Shown: positions 1-11,933 of the stretch, in pieces
Position numbering within the stretch: the stretch's first letter is position 1
Layout of the letters: the number at the start of each line of letters is the position of its first letter
DNA from: Clarkia xantiana subsp. parviflora
Lineage: Eukaryota; Streptophyta; Magnoliopsida; Myrtales; Onagraceae
Assembly (NCBI GenBank): GCA_036873135.1
Contig: JAPTYO010000010.1
Span: 9,710,634 to 9,774,633 of the forward strand
Direction: 5' to 3'
DNA: 64,000 nt
Program-made: the position numbers and the translations under genes
Notes under the pieces: model-generated
What the model was told of the DNA's origin: nothing
The model's input: only the letters and a program-made list of their open reading frames with translations
Database searches by the model: none

Positions 1-753
1 GTTATGTGCTGCTGTAGTGTGCTAGCTGCTTCTTGCTGTGTGATGCTGCTACTACTACTGTCTTGATGTGTGTGCTGCTGGAGCTGTTTGCATGCATGTT
101 GTTGGCATATTTTCATTATGTAATGGAATTGTTAGCTGATGAACAAGAAATATTAATAAATGGTTGATTTTTGTATTATGGCTGAATGGTTAGTATTAGC
201 TATATTTTAGATTTGCAAATAAGAATAATTCATTTAGCAATTATTGCTGACAAAAAATACTCAAATTTCGTCGCTGTAAGGTCTTTAGCGACGTAATCAA
301 TTAGGTCGCCGAAGATCCTTCAGCGACGTAGTCAATTACGCCGTCGAAGATCCTTCAGCGGCGTAGTCAATTAATTACGTCGCCGAAGATCCTTCAGCGA
401 CGTAATCAACTACGTCGCCGAAGAACCTTCAGCGACGTAATCAACTACGTCGCCGAAGATCCTTCAGCGACGTAATCAATTACGTCGCCGAAGACCCTTC
501 AACGACGTAATTGATTACGTCGCCGAAGACCCTTTTGCGACGTAATTGACCAGCCAATCGTAAGGCGTTTCCATCAGATTTTCCAACCGTTATCCGTTGG
601 AAATTTCCAACGGATTTACAGTCTGTTGGTAAAAATAATTACCAGCGTGACTTTCAGCAACGCTCTGTCCGTTGGAAATTCTGTTGGTGAAAGCCTTTAG
701 CAACGGGTTTTCCAACAGATCACCCGTTGCTGATGCCCTGTTTTCTTGTAGTG
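1..753. mobile_element. CACTA (En/Spm) DNA transposon, terminal region (truncated by window start)
   Basis: The element ends at 753. Read on the minus strand, its terminus is CACTACAAGAAAA, the CACTA signature. Behind it lies a typical subterminal zone: many copies of a motif around gcgacgtaat and cgccgaagatcc at about 270-545, then a zone rich in ccaacgg and ccgttgg at 560-730. These repeats in both orientations are the expected transposase-binding region. No transposase is visible in the window, so autonomy cannot be judged. The flank from 754 matches FAR intron 3 of the other copies (from about 12740 and 38676), so the element inserted in intron 3 of FAR copy A, just after exon 3. Confidence 0.85.
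270..545. repeat. CACTA subterminal repeat array
   Basis: About eight imperfect units combine gcgacgtaatcaa with acgtcgccgaagatccttca. Each unit is partly self-complementary because gcgacgta and tacgtcgc alternate. They belong to the CACTA end at 753. Confidence 0.8.
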
Positions 754-935
754 TATCTATATGAGATAATATATTCTAACGTATAATAACAGTAAATTAA
801 ATTATAACCCTATCACTATTTGTAGATATAATATATTCTATGATATGTACAGTTTTATGAATATATTTATCTGTAACATAAACTCTCCATTGTGAGTGTG
901 GAACTCACACACTGATGTGATTCTAACAATGGAGC

Positions 936-985
<50 letters not shown>

Positions 986-1035
986 AATATGATTTTAGGA
1001 TGAAACTCTAGTTGTATATATGTTTGTTCTAGGTT
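754..1035 (+). other. Part of FAR copy A intron 3
   Basis: The sequence aligns by eye with the intron that follows exon 3 in copies B (12740 on) and C (38676 on), including the ataatatattctaa and tatctgtaacataaac stretches. It carries a pure (AT)n run at about 935-983. No coding sequence is seen. Confidence 0.75.
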
Positions 1036-1265
1036 TTTCTACTATGTTTGTGAAGCATCATGCTTGTGAACCACTAGGCATTTGTTTTATGTTTTTTTAC
1101 TAATAGAGTGTACTTAATTGTAACATAAGTAAAACTTTAAAGGTGTGACAAATTATGAATTTTTTTAACTACATCTAATATTTGTATCATACTATTAATA
1201 ATATCAATTTTCCTATAGGGTCCACCTTTAGGGTAATAAAAAAATACTAAAAAAATAGTGTCATA

Positions 1266-1448
1266 TGTTACAAAAGTAGAGAGCTAATAGAAGAGGGAAC
1301 TTAAGGATGATCTTATTATCACACATAGGGGCCTTTATATAGGGATTACATAGACTTGGAAAGGAAGTAAAATCAATACTAGGAAAGTCTAAATAAGGAA
1401 GATAATATATACACAATATTGAACATCCATACATGTATATTCATAACA
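1266..1448 (-). repeat. Copia 3' LTR (minus orientation)
   Basis: This 183-bp direct repeat has TG...CA ends and pairs with 5239-5421. Confidence 0.88.
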
Positions 1449-1836
1449 CTCCCCCTTGGATGTTCATAAGGGAATTGTGCCTCGTTAAAACCTTACTAGA
1501 AAAAACCCATTGGGATAAAAATCTAGTGAAGGAAAAAGAGTACACAATTATGGATCCCTTTTTGTAAGCTGCCTCTAAAAACCTTACCAGGAAAACCCGA
1601 TGGGATAAAACCTTGGTTAAGGGAAAAATAGTGCAGCGATGTAGATTCTCCCCCTGATGTTGACATCGCGTAATTTCATTAAGTCGACGCAATCCAATCA
1701 TGTTCGCCAATATTCCAGATGTCGCAGTCGATAAAGCCTCCTTGAAAAGATCCGCTAGATAGTCATATGAAAAAATTCGTTGGATGAAGAATAACTTGAG
1801 GCGAATGTGTTTTGTATGTCTCCTTTGATATAACAA
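1449..1836 (-). pseudogene. Relic of copia RNase H C-terminus
   Basis: The minus-strand reading contains NTKHIRLK-like, ADLFKEALST and GLRRLNEI segments followed by HQGE. This matches the known end of copia pol, where a KHI-D-R-H block leads to DLFTKALP and GMRRL. It is next to the polypurine tract and 3' LTR, as expected. The reading frame is broken, so no function is expected. Confidence 0.65.
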
Positions 1837-2744
1837 TCTTCGATCGAGCTATATAACCTGCATTATCTTCATATATACAAAATAATGGTACAATATATTT
1901 ATTATCCAACATTCTTGGAAAAATTTCATGCTAGCATTTTCAATCCTTCTAGGATTTTCACTTTAATTTTGCTATCAAATTAGCCACCTAAAAAGGCTAT
2001 AAATAATTCATATGTGGGACGCATTCAAAACTTTTTTTTTTTTGTACTGCCAACGTAATAATATATTTGAAGGTGATTGCTCCACTAAATGATCCATATA
2101 ATAATTGCCAGGATTTTGCATATAACATTTGTACCACAGGTTGTGCGTATATATCTTACGACACAATTTATTTATGCGGGAAATAATTTGTATCCACTGG
2201 CTTCCACCTTCTGCATTTTTCATGTTAATACTAGCGTCTTTTCAAACTTTGGCCAATCATAATTATTATTTGACATATTGAGCTCAAGATCCTCGTCTAG
2301 TTTTATGATTTCACTCGTGAATAATATTCAAAACTGTTGTCGACAACTTTATATTTTACGGTTCCATCACTTCCCGTTAATGACATAACTCATTGAGATC
2401 TCTTTATTACAATTATTTTCAGGTACCTGAACCACTTCCGGGGTTTCATAATTAGCTACGTCTTTACTTATTTTGGGAAATCATCTCCATAATAAGACCA
2501 TATTTACTTATTTTCTTTATATGCTCCATTCTTTTATCAATAAAATTGCTTTGGAACCATTATCACACGCTTCAGGCGTGAGTTATTTTCATTATAATTT
2601 GTCCTAGCGGGACATTTTAAATTGGAGCATTTGCAGCTGTTACTTGACTTATGACTTTCTGGGTCGCATAAAGTCACTTATTAGCAGTATTTGAAAATGT
2701 TTATCTCTTTGAACTTCAGGTTCATATTATCATTGTGCGAGGAT

Positions 2745-2972
2745 CTAAATGAGATAATAACAATTTTTTTCAGTCAATCTCTTTTCTGCCAGCTGCTTCT
2801 TTTCTCCCCCTAATGTTGGAAAAAGTTGTTCATCAATAACAATCATCAATTCTTGCTTTAAATATATATCATCCATTGTTCCCAATAAATTGTTTGTATC
2901 CAACATATTTTTCCCAACATTCCAGACCCATCTTAGTGCGTTGCGGTGGAGCAATTCAAATATATATCGCAC
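2745..2972 (-). pseudogene. Relic of copia polyprotein (integrase to RT linker)
   Basis: A 75-residue minus-strand reading ends with LFPTLGGEKKQLAEK, a segment resembling the linker after the integrase core in copia polyproteins. Both sides are interrupted by stops. It only supports classification of the surrounding element. Confidence 0.45.
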
Positions 2973-4279
2973 TTTATAAAGTTCATAAATGGGGAATTAG
3001 TCTCTTGACTAAAAGTTTTTGTAATGGGGAGAACTGTCATTTAAAATTGGCTTGATGCGCAATTATACTGCTGCTTGCATAATAACATGCATTTACACTC
3101 AAATTGCTCTAATTGGTGGCAGTTTAACTTTCATGCTAAACTGCAAATCTAGACATATAATCGTCTGAATCTTGTAGTAAATATCAACTTTCAATATCAT
3201 CATCATTCTTTATTGCATAATCTGAAATTTGTTCTTGCAAATTCATAATCAACGCACATGTGGTCATATTGTAGATAGATGCATCTTTCAAAATAATATA
3301 TCGGTCCACATGGCAGGTGAACGGGCCCATATTCACCTTTTATAATTTTCATAAATAACAGGATTTTATCCCGACATCGGTTGATGATGATCACATAATG
3401 AATTTTCCTTTGAGAGCAAGTATTGTAATGATTTTTGGAGAATCTTCAGGTTATTCCAAGTAATTTCTTGCGCAACATAAGTGATCCGGAATGGACTGTA
3501 ACCGGTCACGCCAATTATTGTAACCGGAATGGACTGTAACCGGTCATGGATCTTCAATCTCGTTAATTCATAGTCCGAGATATTTAGGAACTTTAGGATC
3601 CTTTATTCATTTATAGATCTTATAGGATCTTCCTGATTATTTATTCATAACTCATGATCTGTTAGGATCTTCAGGATCCTAAATGTAGTAATTATTGAGC
3701 TTTTGAATAACTCTTGATCTTCTTGATCATTTTATAATAAAATTAAATGAGCATAATGATATATGTATATAATAAATAAAATGCAGTGCAAGAAATAAAA
3801 AGTAACTGTAAATGCAGTGCAAGAAATATAAATATAAATATAAATGTAAATGCAAAATTTAAAGTAAAATAAATACGAATATTCATAACTTTGATCTTCA
3901 AGATCGTAATATCGAATCTTCATGATCCGATATTCATAAAGAATGCAATTTTCTTGATCATAATATTTCATAATTAATCATAATATATGCAAGGATTTTT
4001 GTTTTTCACATATGTCACTTTGCCTAGTGTCATTGCGCTTCATATAATCAAATTTTGCGCTGCATAATATCATTACTTTTCTGCTAGCGTCACCACGCTT
4101 CTCAAAATTATCATTATTCTAAATCAATTGGACTTTGCATTCTTTTCGTGCATTCTTTATTTGTGAGATGAATCATCGTTCTTTATCGATATCATGATGA
4201 TGCTAATTAACTATTTCATCTCAACCACGCACATAGTCATGTTAACTATAACAAAATTGTAATCTTCAGATTCATAAAC

Positions 4280-4450
4280 TGTAACACTCGCTTCAGGGAG
4301 TGAAATATATTCATCACTGTGATACTCACTTCAGGGAGTATAGATGATATCATAATTTAATCACAAAATTCAACACTCACTTCAGGGAGCAGAGTATATC
4401 ATCCTCAATATAATCATATGTTGCGACACTCACTTCAGGGAGCGAAGCAC
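4280..4450. repeat. Dispersed short repeat, ctcacttcagggag
   Basis: Four copies of (a)cactcacttcagggag lie 50-60 bp apart inside the copia interior, followed by an (AT)n run at about 4466-4493. The rest of 2980-5238 shows no supportable gene. Confidence 0.6.
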
Positions 4451-5238
4451 ATCTAGTGGGTGATGCATATATATATATATATATATATATATACTTTCAT
4501 CAATTACCGATAGAGATATCAAAGCATCAAGCACCTATGTGCTAGGCCACACCATTTTTTTTTTTCATGATAATTCATGTGCTATTATACTCACTTTAAG
4601 GAGTTTAGTATATGATAACATTATGTAAAAATAAAAATTTAACATGTATTTATATTCAATGTATAAATACCACGAGGTTTACCGACGATCATGTATTGTA
4701 TAATCAAGTCCATAAGAGCCGATATACCGTGCTTCGTGTATAGCTTACACTTGGATTTAGGAGAGATCCTTCTCTGTTCCAAGACCAGCAAACATCGGGC
4801 TTTGTTAATAGATCAACCTACTCAGTTTCTGACATGGCTCGTATATACCACCATGAAATCAAAAAGAAAATACATATATTAGTAAAATAATAAAATTATA
4901 TTATAGTGGAAAGAAGAAAGCACAAGATTGACACAATGTAAATTAATGGGTAGACCGTAGTATCAAGGAGTGATCGTCGGTCGTCAATTTTAATCGGAGG
5001 TGAGGGTGCTCTGTATCGGAGAAGAGATGAGTAGGTGGACGTCGACATAATCCCATAATTCCAAGCATGGTTGCTTGCTCAGCATTATCGACATCTTCTT
5101 TCAATTAGAATAAAGGATAAATCCTTCGCTTTCCGTAATTGCAATCGTGATTGATGCCCGTAGGATTTGAGGACTCTCGTAGTCTGATTTTAAACAACGA
5201 CACCCGATGATGATCGGAGCAAACTCGTGCTGATAACG

Positions 5239-5421
5239 TGTTACAAAAGTAGAGAGCTAATAGAAGAGGGAACTTAAGGATGATCTTATTATCACACATA
5301 GGGGCCTTTATATAGGGATTACATAGACTTGGAAAGGAAGTAAAATCAATACTAGGAAAGTCTAAATAAGGAAGATAATATATACACAATATTGAACATC
5401 CATACATGTATATTCATAACA
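5239..5421 (-). repeat. Copia 5' LTR (minus orientation)
   Basis: Partner of 1266-1448 with the same length and ends, followed by the TSD tcata at 5422-5426. Confidence 0.88.
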
Positions 5422-5454
5422 TCATAAGCATTATGTTTGTAGAACATAGTAGAA

Positions 5455-6061
5455 AGACTCGTCTGTTCTATACTAACACGTTAAACTTACTCTGCCCAAT
5501 ACAAAATTTAACATAATATAAAAACCGGTCTGTTGCGAGTTTTGTCCCCGTTAGAGGTTGATGCATAGTTTGTAATTGGGATAGTTTATCCCCGATTTTT
5601 GTTTGGCTTAAATCTATTCTGTATAAAATACAGAGTTTGACCACCCATTTTAAATATTTTAATTAAATATATAATTTTCCTCAGTAGCAAATTCCCGTTT
5701 TAGAAATTATAGATTCGTCACTAGTTTTCTTATATTAATTGAACGTGCTGGATTTGTTTGAGTCGAGGTTTGAGCGTAAGAGAGAGAATTTATTAAAATT
5801 TAGTTTCAATCAATATGAATTTGAAAACAAAATCAACAGATGTATATGTGTTACCTTCTCATAACACTAATTAATTTTAGAAAGAAATTACAGCCGCGCA
5901 TAAATTGTTACTCTTTATTAGCCTGTTGGTATTGGCTCGCCGAATTTAATGATTTTATTAATTCCAATCTAAATGACGATTTAAGTCGGTAGATTTAGTT
6001 TAGTAATTATAGTTTTACTGTATTCAAGTTTAAAATTTTCCAGTGCTAATTTTATCATCAG
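5455..6061 (+). other. 3' part of FAR copy A intron 3
   Basis: The sequence is collinear with 13140-13250 plus 22671-23587 of copy B and 39060-40101 of copy C (shared gttagaggttgatgcatag and tattggctcgccgaattta). It ends in the acceptor catcag at 6061. No gene is seen. Confidence 0.75.
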
Positions 6062-8357
6062 GTATGACTTTGCGTTAAGTATAAATACCTTTGGAGTGAA
6101 AAATATCACGGACTTTGCAAAAAGATGCGTGAAATTACAAATGCTTCTTCATGTATCAACGGGTAATTAACTGTTATCCCTTAATGAATTATTATTATGA
6201 ATTTGAAACTTCAATATAGTAATAGTGTCCAAATTAATTAACATGCAGCATATGTAAGATTTAATAATACGACAAGATTCGCCCAGGAAGAGCCATTTTC
6301 GATGGGTGAGACATTATTAGTCCAAGAAGGATCCTCAAATGTTGTTTTAGACATTAATAAGGAGAAGCAGGTGGTCGAGGAAGCAATCCGTGAACTACAG
6401 AACAATGGCATTTCTCGTAAACAACAGGTCATTGCTTTAAGAGAGTTAGGGATGAAAAGGTAATCATCATACCCTAATAGTTATGACACCACACCATTTA
6501 GAGCTGTTTTGTTATATGATATAATCAATTCATGTAGCAGCATATCAACTCCGTTTCTTAAAGTAATTATATAATTGGTATAGGGCATGTATGCATGGGT
6601 GGGCTAACACATACTCATTCACAAAGTCTATGGGAGAAATGATTTTGATGGACTCCCACGATGCGATACCTTTAGTTATTGTCCGACCAACCATAATTAC
6701 CAGCACCTACAAAGAACCATTTCCTGGTTGGACTGAAGGTTTCAAGTAAAGTACTATATATTACCTTGTCGTATTTTCTCAAATCATTTAATCATCCCTT
6801 AATAATAATATATGTTCGAAGGAAATTAATTAATTTTGGAAATATATTGCAGAACCATAGACGGCATTGCAATTAGCTACGGTAGAGGAAAATTGAAATG
6901 CTTAGTGGGAGATCCAAACACTGTGGTTGACCTTGTAAGCCTTCATTATACCCTTCTCTCTGTCAACAATTTAACGGAAAATCACATTTTATGAATATCA
7001 ACTTTTGGCTTATTATGATCATGTCAAGAGTAACTAAATCATAATACAATGGCCGAGAACTGCATTAAATTAACTTCTCTATGTAGATTCCAGTGGACAT
7101 GGTGGTAAATGCAATGCTGGTGGCAATTGCGGTGAATGCCAACAAACCCTACTCAAGTATAGTTTACAATGTTGGTTCTTCGATGAGAAATCCCTTTAGG
7201 ATAGGGGATCTCCTGAGTTTCGTTTACCGTTACTTCAAGAAAAATCCCTTGATTACAGAAAAGGGAAACCCTATTGTTGTGCCTGATTCACTAACATTGT
7301 TTCCATCCGTGGAAAGCTTAAACAAGCACATGAAACTCCATTACATCATACCCTTAATCAAGGTTCGTATTGTCTTTCCTCTCATCCAAAAACATATGTT
7401 ATGATAGGTTAATTACCATTGCTAGCTCAAGTTTTGCTCCATCGGACAAACTTCTAGCTAGCTGAATTTGTTTTTTTTTTTTTTTTGGTTTTTTTTTTAA
7501 TAAATGATGTAGTTCAACTTTACCGACTAAGCAATTAGCTAGCTCTGTTGTACTTTCGTTTGTTTTGAACGGAAAATGGTTCATATATGACACATCACGT
7601 TTGAATTCGCGACAATGACAATACGAAGAAGACAAAATGACATATTTACCACCTCGAAGTTTGACTAGCAAAATGCATACTAAAAAAAGCAATACGTATT
7701 TTGCATAGTCCAATTTCATTCGGCTATCGAAGTGCAAACTAAAGCATACTTACTTCAGTTAGCAATGTGCATACTTCATTTATTTGTAATTACTTCAAAT
7801 TTGGACATCACGTGACACACGTGTTGTTGGCTAACTAGGCTTGCTAATTATTTACACTAAACCAAGCAAGTTGGTTTTATATAAAAATATATCATGCATT
7901 GCAGGCTGCATCCCCTTAAATTATTAGTGAGATGAGTTCCTAACCAATATCTATATATCTATATGTAGGTTCTGGGAGTAGTTAGTTGGACTTGCTTACC
8001 ATGTTTGAAAGACTTACATTCGGATCTCCATCGGCAAATAAATTTGGCTATGCGATTTTCCAAACTCTACGAGCCCTATTTCATTTCTCAAACTATGTAA
8101 GTACCAATTCTAAAATGGGTGCAGTTTATTTAAATTAATTAAGTGAATAAATATCAAAGCATAAGCCTAGCTCTCATATATATGTATGTACCTTCAGATT
8201 CGGCGACAGAAATACAGAGAATCTTAGGAGAAGCTACAAGAAGAAGGAAGGCGAGTCGGACAGATTCGAGTTTGACCCAACTTGCATTGATTGGGAGGAC
8301 TACATATTGAGAATCCACTTTCCTGGAGCTATCAAATATGTTGCTTCTGCCACATAA
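6062..8357 (+). CDS. FAR: Fatty acyl-CoA reductase, copy A (exons 4-10, 5' partial)
   Basis: Alcohol-forming fatty acyl-CoA reductase: NADPH-dependent two-step reduction of long-chain acyl-CoA to primary alcohol for wax, suberin or pollen-coat lipids, usually at the ER. Exons: 6062-6162, 6249-6459, 6584-6745, 6853-6934, 7087-7362, 7969-8096, 8198-8357, all with GT-AG borders and continuous phase (1120 nt, no internal stop). The SDR catalytic YxxxK is present as YSFTK in exon 3 of this list, followed by [11 protein letters not shown] and PFPGWTEG, typical of FARs. Exons 7087-8357 carry the C-terminal sterile/FAR_C domain, with FDPTCIDW near the end and stop TAA at 8355. Exons 1-3 (Rossmann GxxGxxG) must lie left of the window. 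The inserted CACTA and copia elements enlarge intron 3, so expression is uncertain. Confidence 0.9.
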
Positions 8358-8557
8358 AATATATTGACGCATATTTAAATCAATTTCCTTAAATATTCAC
8401 AGAAAGTTGTTTCTGCAGAGCAAATTTATTTTACAGTACAATAATGGAGCTCTGATACTGTTCTGTTCACTATGAGAGTGGGCACCTCTCCACGCCCTTT
8501 AAGGCATGCAATAATGGTGCACACATGTGTTTGTAATAATGATCACAATAAAATAAA
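8358..8557. other. 3' flank of FAR copy A
   Basis: Short 3' region shared with copies B (29004 on) and C (54504 on), including atggagctct and gtgggcac...catgcccttta. It is probably 3' UTR. No clear polyadenylation site can be fixed. Confidence 0.5.
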
Positions 8558-9081
8558 GGGTTAATAGATTTTTTGTTCATAATGTTTGACAATTTTTGGG
8601 TTTTGGACTATGATGTTTTTTTTTCCAAGTTTTGGTACCATATGTTTGCAGATTTTTTCTAATTTTGGTTTGACCGTTACATTCCGTCCATTTTTTGATA
8701 TGTACAAGTCACGTGATCCACCATAAACTTTCAATTTTGTTCAATTTAGTCTCTCTAATACTTTCCTAACCTTTTTTTTGTTCAATTTAGTCCCGAAGTT
8801 TCAAAAATTCAATTGGACCTATTGTCCAATTGGGGTCAATTTTGAAACTTCGGGACTAAATTGAACAAAAAAAAGTTTAAGAAAGTATTAGAGGGACTAA
8901 ATTTAAAGTTTAGAGTGGATCACGTGACTTGAACATGTCAAAAAATGGACGGAACGTAACGGTTAGATCAAAACTAGAAAAAATCTGCAAACATATGGTA
9001 CCAAAACTAGGTAAAAAAAAAACATCATTGACCAAAACCAAAAAGTTGTCAAACATTATAGACCAAAATACCTGTTAATCC
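8558..9081. mobile_element. Mutator-type foldback MITE (9-bp TSD)
   Basis: Long terminal inverted repeats start GGGTTAATAG and end CTGTTAATCC, and the arms pair over about 200 bp each (ggtaccatatgtttgcagatt near 8630 with its inverse near 8985; tcacgtgatccac near 8711 with its inverse near 8917). A perfect 9-bp TSD, taaaataaa, flanks it (8549-8557 and 9082-9090), which is the Mutator superfamily hallmark. No ORF. Same family as 34580-35090. Confidence 0.88.
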
Positions 9082-9090
9082 TAAAATAAA

Positions 9091-10930
9091 AGTATGCATG
9101 TTGTGAAAACTATACTTCTTTTTGTAATAAGATTCACTATAAAATGAGTGGTTAATTTTATGGATGATAATTCAATGTCTTAAGCTATTGAGGTTCTTTT
9201 AAAACAAAAATGGGAGATTATGATATATTTTTCCTAAAAAATGAACCTACGATCTTATTAATAATATATTAACAAACGGAGGACAACCGCCAGCATTGTA
9301 TACAATTAATGATCAACACAATATTCTTACAAAAAGTTATATTAGTAAATCATCAGTTGCTTTCTCTATAACACATTTATGATTATTTCATCTTTACCCA
9401 TCAATTGCTTTCTCTTAATCAACATGCCATTACTTTGAAAGAGTTGAGGATGAAAACGTATTTAATTTTTACCCGTCATCTTTTCGAATCCATCGGGTCG
9501 CTAGCTAGATTTTCTAGTGATTAAGAGAGTATACAACAAGGATCCGGAGCCGGGAAGAACATGTAATTTTTTTTTATTTTTTATTTTTATAAATGATATT
9601 GTATATTGATCTTATGAATCTAAAATTATTATAAACATAGGGTCTCCAGAGACATTAATGGACAGAAAAAGAACAGAAATAGAACCACCTATACATAAAA
9701 AAAATAAGGAAAATTTAGGGGAAAAACGTCGCTTATTTGAAAACTACCCATTATATATATATATATATATATTAAAAAAAAAAAAAAAAAGCCCACCTCC
9801 CTCCCTAATGCTCTCGATTAGGCTCCCCTTTTATAGGAAACAGATTTTTCAATTAGTAATGATGAAGCATGGGATGCTTGGTTTGGTGTGGGTTCATATA
9901 TAGGGATGGCATGAGCTAAGCATGGTGGGTGGTTGGTTTGTTATGAGGACGTGGTCTTTTAAGGGCCAACTTCAATCCTTCCCTAAACACTATTTAAATA
10001 CCGCCTCTATCTACAAGTGTTATCCTAACCTTTTGTTGGTTGTTATCCTCCTAACTTTGACATAAGTTTTAACTTATTTGTATTCTCTATTAAGGGAAAA
10101 TTCTCATTCACCTGTTTGTCTTTTTGAAAAAAAGTTCGAATTATATATATTCTCACTTAAAAAAATTATATTGTGGTAATTAACATGGACAAGATTTTTT
10201 CATAAGTGAAATAATAAAAATTAGAAGCTGACAATTAAGTCAATAGAATACTGAAAATGCGAAATTAAAAATTATATTTTTAGTTCTGTAATAAAATTAA
10301 AAATATAATCTTTGGTCGTAGAACGATTTTGTAACTCGCTTTCTAATATAAATTCCTAGGCGTTGAAACCTCCCTAAAAATATAAGGAAAGTCGACAATT
10401 AAAAACTACATACAAGTAAATAAGGACGAATCTATAAGGTAAGACAAAATGCGTTACCCTAAAAAGACAACTTCATATATCAACAAGGTCGTCGACTAAA
10501 AAGAGAAAGGATACCTTGTAAAAGCCAAAGTTAAAACCACGCCCAAGTCATCGACCTTGGAAGATAAATCATAATACTTAGGGAGAATAATCAGAAGGCG
10601 ACACCAAAAGAAAACTTTTCTTTCTAAGGAAGGAAAGGAGGACAGCTCGTCACCTTCTAAAGGGAAAAACCTTTCTTCATATAGAAGATATAAAGATAGC
10701 CAACTCGTCACATATATTAATTATGTTGATCTAATACTATATATGTATTATTTTCATCGTTTTATTGAAAATGTAATTTCTCTAAAAAAATGTTGAGTTC
10801 TATATTTTCACTGATAAAATCATTTTCTTATAAAATGTAAAATGTTTTTTTATAAGTAAAATAAAAAGTTAAAAGTGATAAATTAAGTTAATAAAATATC
10901 GAAAGAGCGGGATTAAATATTATATAAATA
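9091..10930. other. FAR A/B spacer, upstream region of copy B
   Basis: AT-rich, with no supportable gene. About 9780-10930 is duplicated upstream of copy C, in pieces between 33590 and 37600 (shared ctaatgctctcga, aagcatggt, gtcgtcgactaaaaagagaaa, aatgataaattaagttaataaa). Segments at 10440-10720 resemble parts of the gypsy LTR at 55606-56379 (ctaaggaa, cagctcgtcacc motifs), so the ancestral promoter may contain an old LTR relic. A (TA)n run lies near 9753-9771. Confidence 0.55.
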
Positions 10931-11682
10931 GGGTTAAGAACACAATAGGGGCCTGAATGTTTGCCCATGTTGCCAAAAGGAGTATGAATTGAAAAAACGT
11001 ATTATTAAGGGTCTGAATTTTGAGTTTTGTGTATAAGTGAGGTCTCCGTCTATTTTTTCTGTTAAAAGTGACGGAAAGTGGTCAGATGCTTGGCATGTGA
11101 CCGAAAATAATTTGAAAACCCGAAAATGCCATTTGACCAATGTGTGTCCCTCACATGTTTGACCTTAAAAGATGAAAATACCCTTTAAGCCACCACAGCT
11201 CCGGCGACCACCACCACCCGGCTCCGGCGACCAAAACCCCCCTCCGGCGACCCAAAAAAGCTCCGATCGGAGCTTTTTTGGGCCGCCGGAGGAGGGTTTC
11301 GGTCGCCGGAGGGGGGTTTTGGTCGCCGGAGCTGGGGTGGTGGTCGTCGAAGCTGGGGTGGTGGTCGCCGAAGATGGAGTGGTGATCGCCGGAGCTGGGG
11401 TGGTGGTCGGTGGCCGTGGCCGTGGTGGCCTTAGGGCATAATTAGTGTGCATGGGTATTTTAGACATTTCACATTTCATTAATAAACTGATAAATTGTAT
11501 AATAATTGCAAAAGGGTAATTATGTCATTTCACGTGTTTCCGTAACATTTAACAGCAAATTTGGACGGAAACTCGATTATCAACAAAACTCAAAATTCAG
11601 GCCCTTAATAATACGTTTTTTCAATTCAGACCCCTTTTGGCAACATGGGCAAACATTCAGGCCCCTATTGTGTCCTTAACCC
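10931..11682. mobile_element. Mutator-type foldback MITE with GC-rich core
   Basis: Terminal inverted repeats start GGGTTAAGAACACAATAGGG and end with the near-perfect inverse. A perfect 9-bp TSD, atataaata, flanks it (10922-10930 and 11683-11691). The arms pair for about 190 bp. The core (about 11195-11435) is GC-rich and built from ctccggcgaccaccacc units on one side and their inverse on the other, around a gctccgatcggagc palindrome. ORFs that open across the core on both strands are products of the repeats. Same family as 48721-49602 and related to 32575-33552. Confidence 0.9.
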
Positions 11683-11836
11683 ATATAAATATATATTTTT
11701 TTTTGTAATTGAACCCGAACATCTTATCATAGACGAATTTGGTAGCGCACACGCAATTTCGAACATAATTAATCATACTAAAAATATTATTAAAAATGAT
11801 TTATTTTAAAATTAAGATCATCGATGCATTTGCAAC

Positions 11837-11846
11837 TATATATAAG
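11837..11846 (+). promoter_or_regulatory. Probable TATA box of FAR copy B
   Basis: The motif tatatataag lies 88 bp before the copy B ATG. The same box in the same context precedes copy C at 37775. Placement is by position and motif only. Confidence 0.5.
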
Positions 11847-11933
11847 TGGGTGTTGGGTGGAGAAAGGAGCACTCACTCTGTGATTGATTTGTGTTTCTTT
11901 TGGTTCCTCGTACACGTTTTATTATCAGTCGAC

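Larger units (their letters stand above)
1266..5421 (-). mobile_element. Degenerate Ty1/copia LTR retrotransposon
   Basis: The two 183-bp LTRs (1266-1448 and 5239-5421) begin TGTTAC and end ATAACA, and are flanked by an exact 5-bp TSD, tcata (1261-1265 and 5422-5426). On the minus strand the purine tract ccaagggggag abuts the 3' LTR at 1449, and a cgttatcagcacgag motif abuts the 5' LTR at 5238 in the primer-binding position, so the element reads right to left. The 3.8-kb interior has no intact gag-pol. Relics remain: a segment near 1620-1836 (-) with the ADLF...GMRRL-type end of copia RNase H, and one near 2745-2972 (-) with an FPTLGGEKK-like polyprotein motif. The LTRs look almost identical although the interior has decayed, so it was probably mobilised in trans. 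Confidence 0.88.
1036..5454. mobile_element. MITE in FAR A intron 3, split by a copia element
   Basis: The two halves of a small inverted-repeat element are 1036-1265 and 5422-5454. The left end reads ctactatgtttgtgaagcat and the right end is its imperfect inverse, atgtttgtagaacatagtag. The interior resembles the element at 61653-61880 (shared tttaattgtaacat-type and actattaataatatcaatt stretches), so it is a family. The copia element at 1266-5421 inserted inside it. Confidence 0.6.

Noticed and set aside
270..545. CRISPR-like array of regular repeats
   Set aside because: Repeats are imperfect, partly inverted, lack unique spacers, and belong to a CACTA end in a plant genome.
7399..7737. 112-aa minus-strand ORF
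   Set aside because: It lies in FAR copy A intron 8, has a poly-Lys tract from a T run, and is not conserved in copies B and C.
11165..11479. Opposed ORFs rich in Pro/Thr or Val/Gly
   Set aside because: They cover the GC-rich core of a Mutator-type foldback; the same happens at 32723-33381 and 48932-49527.
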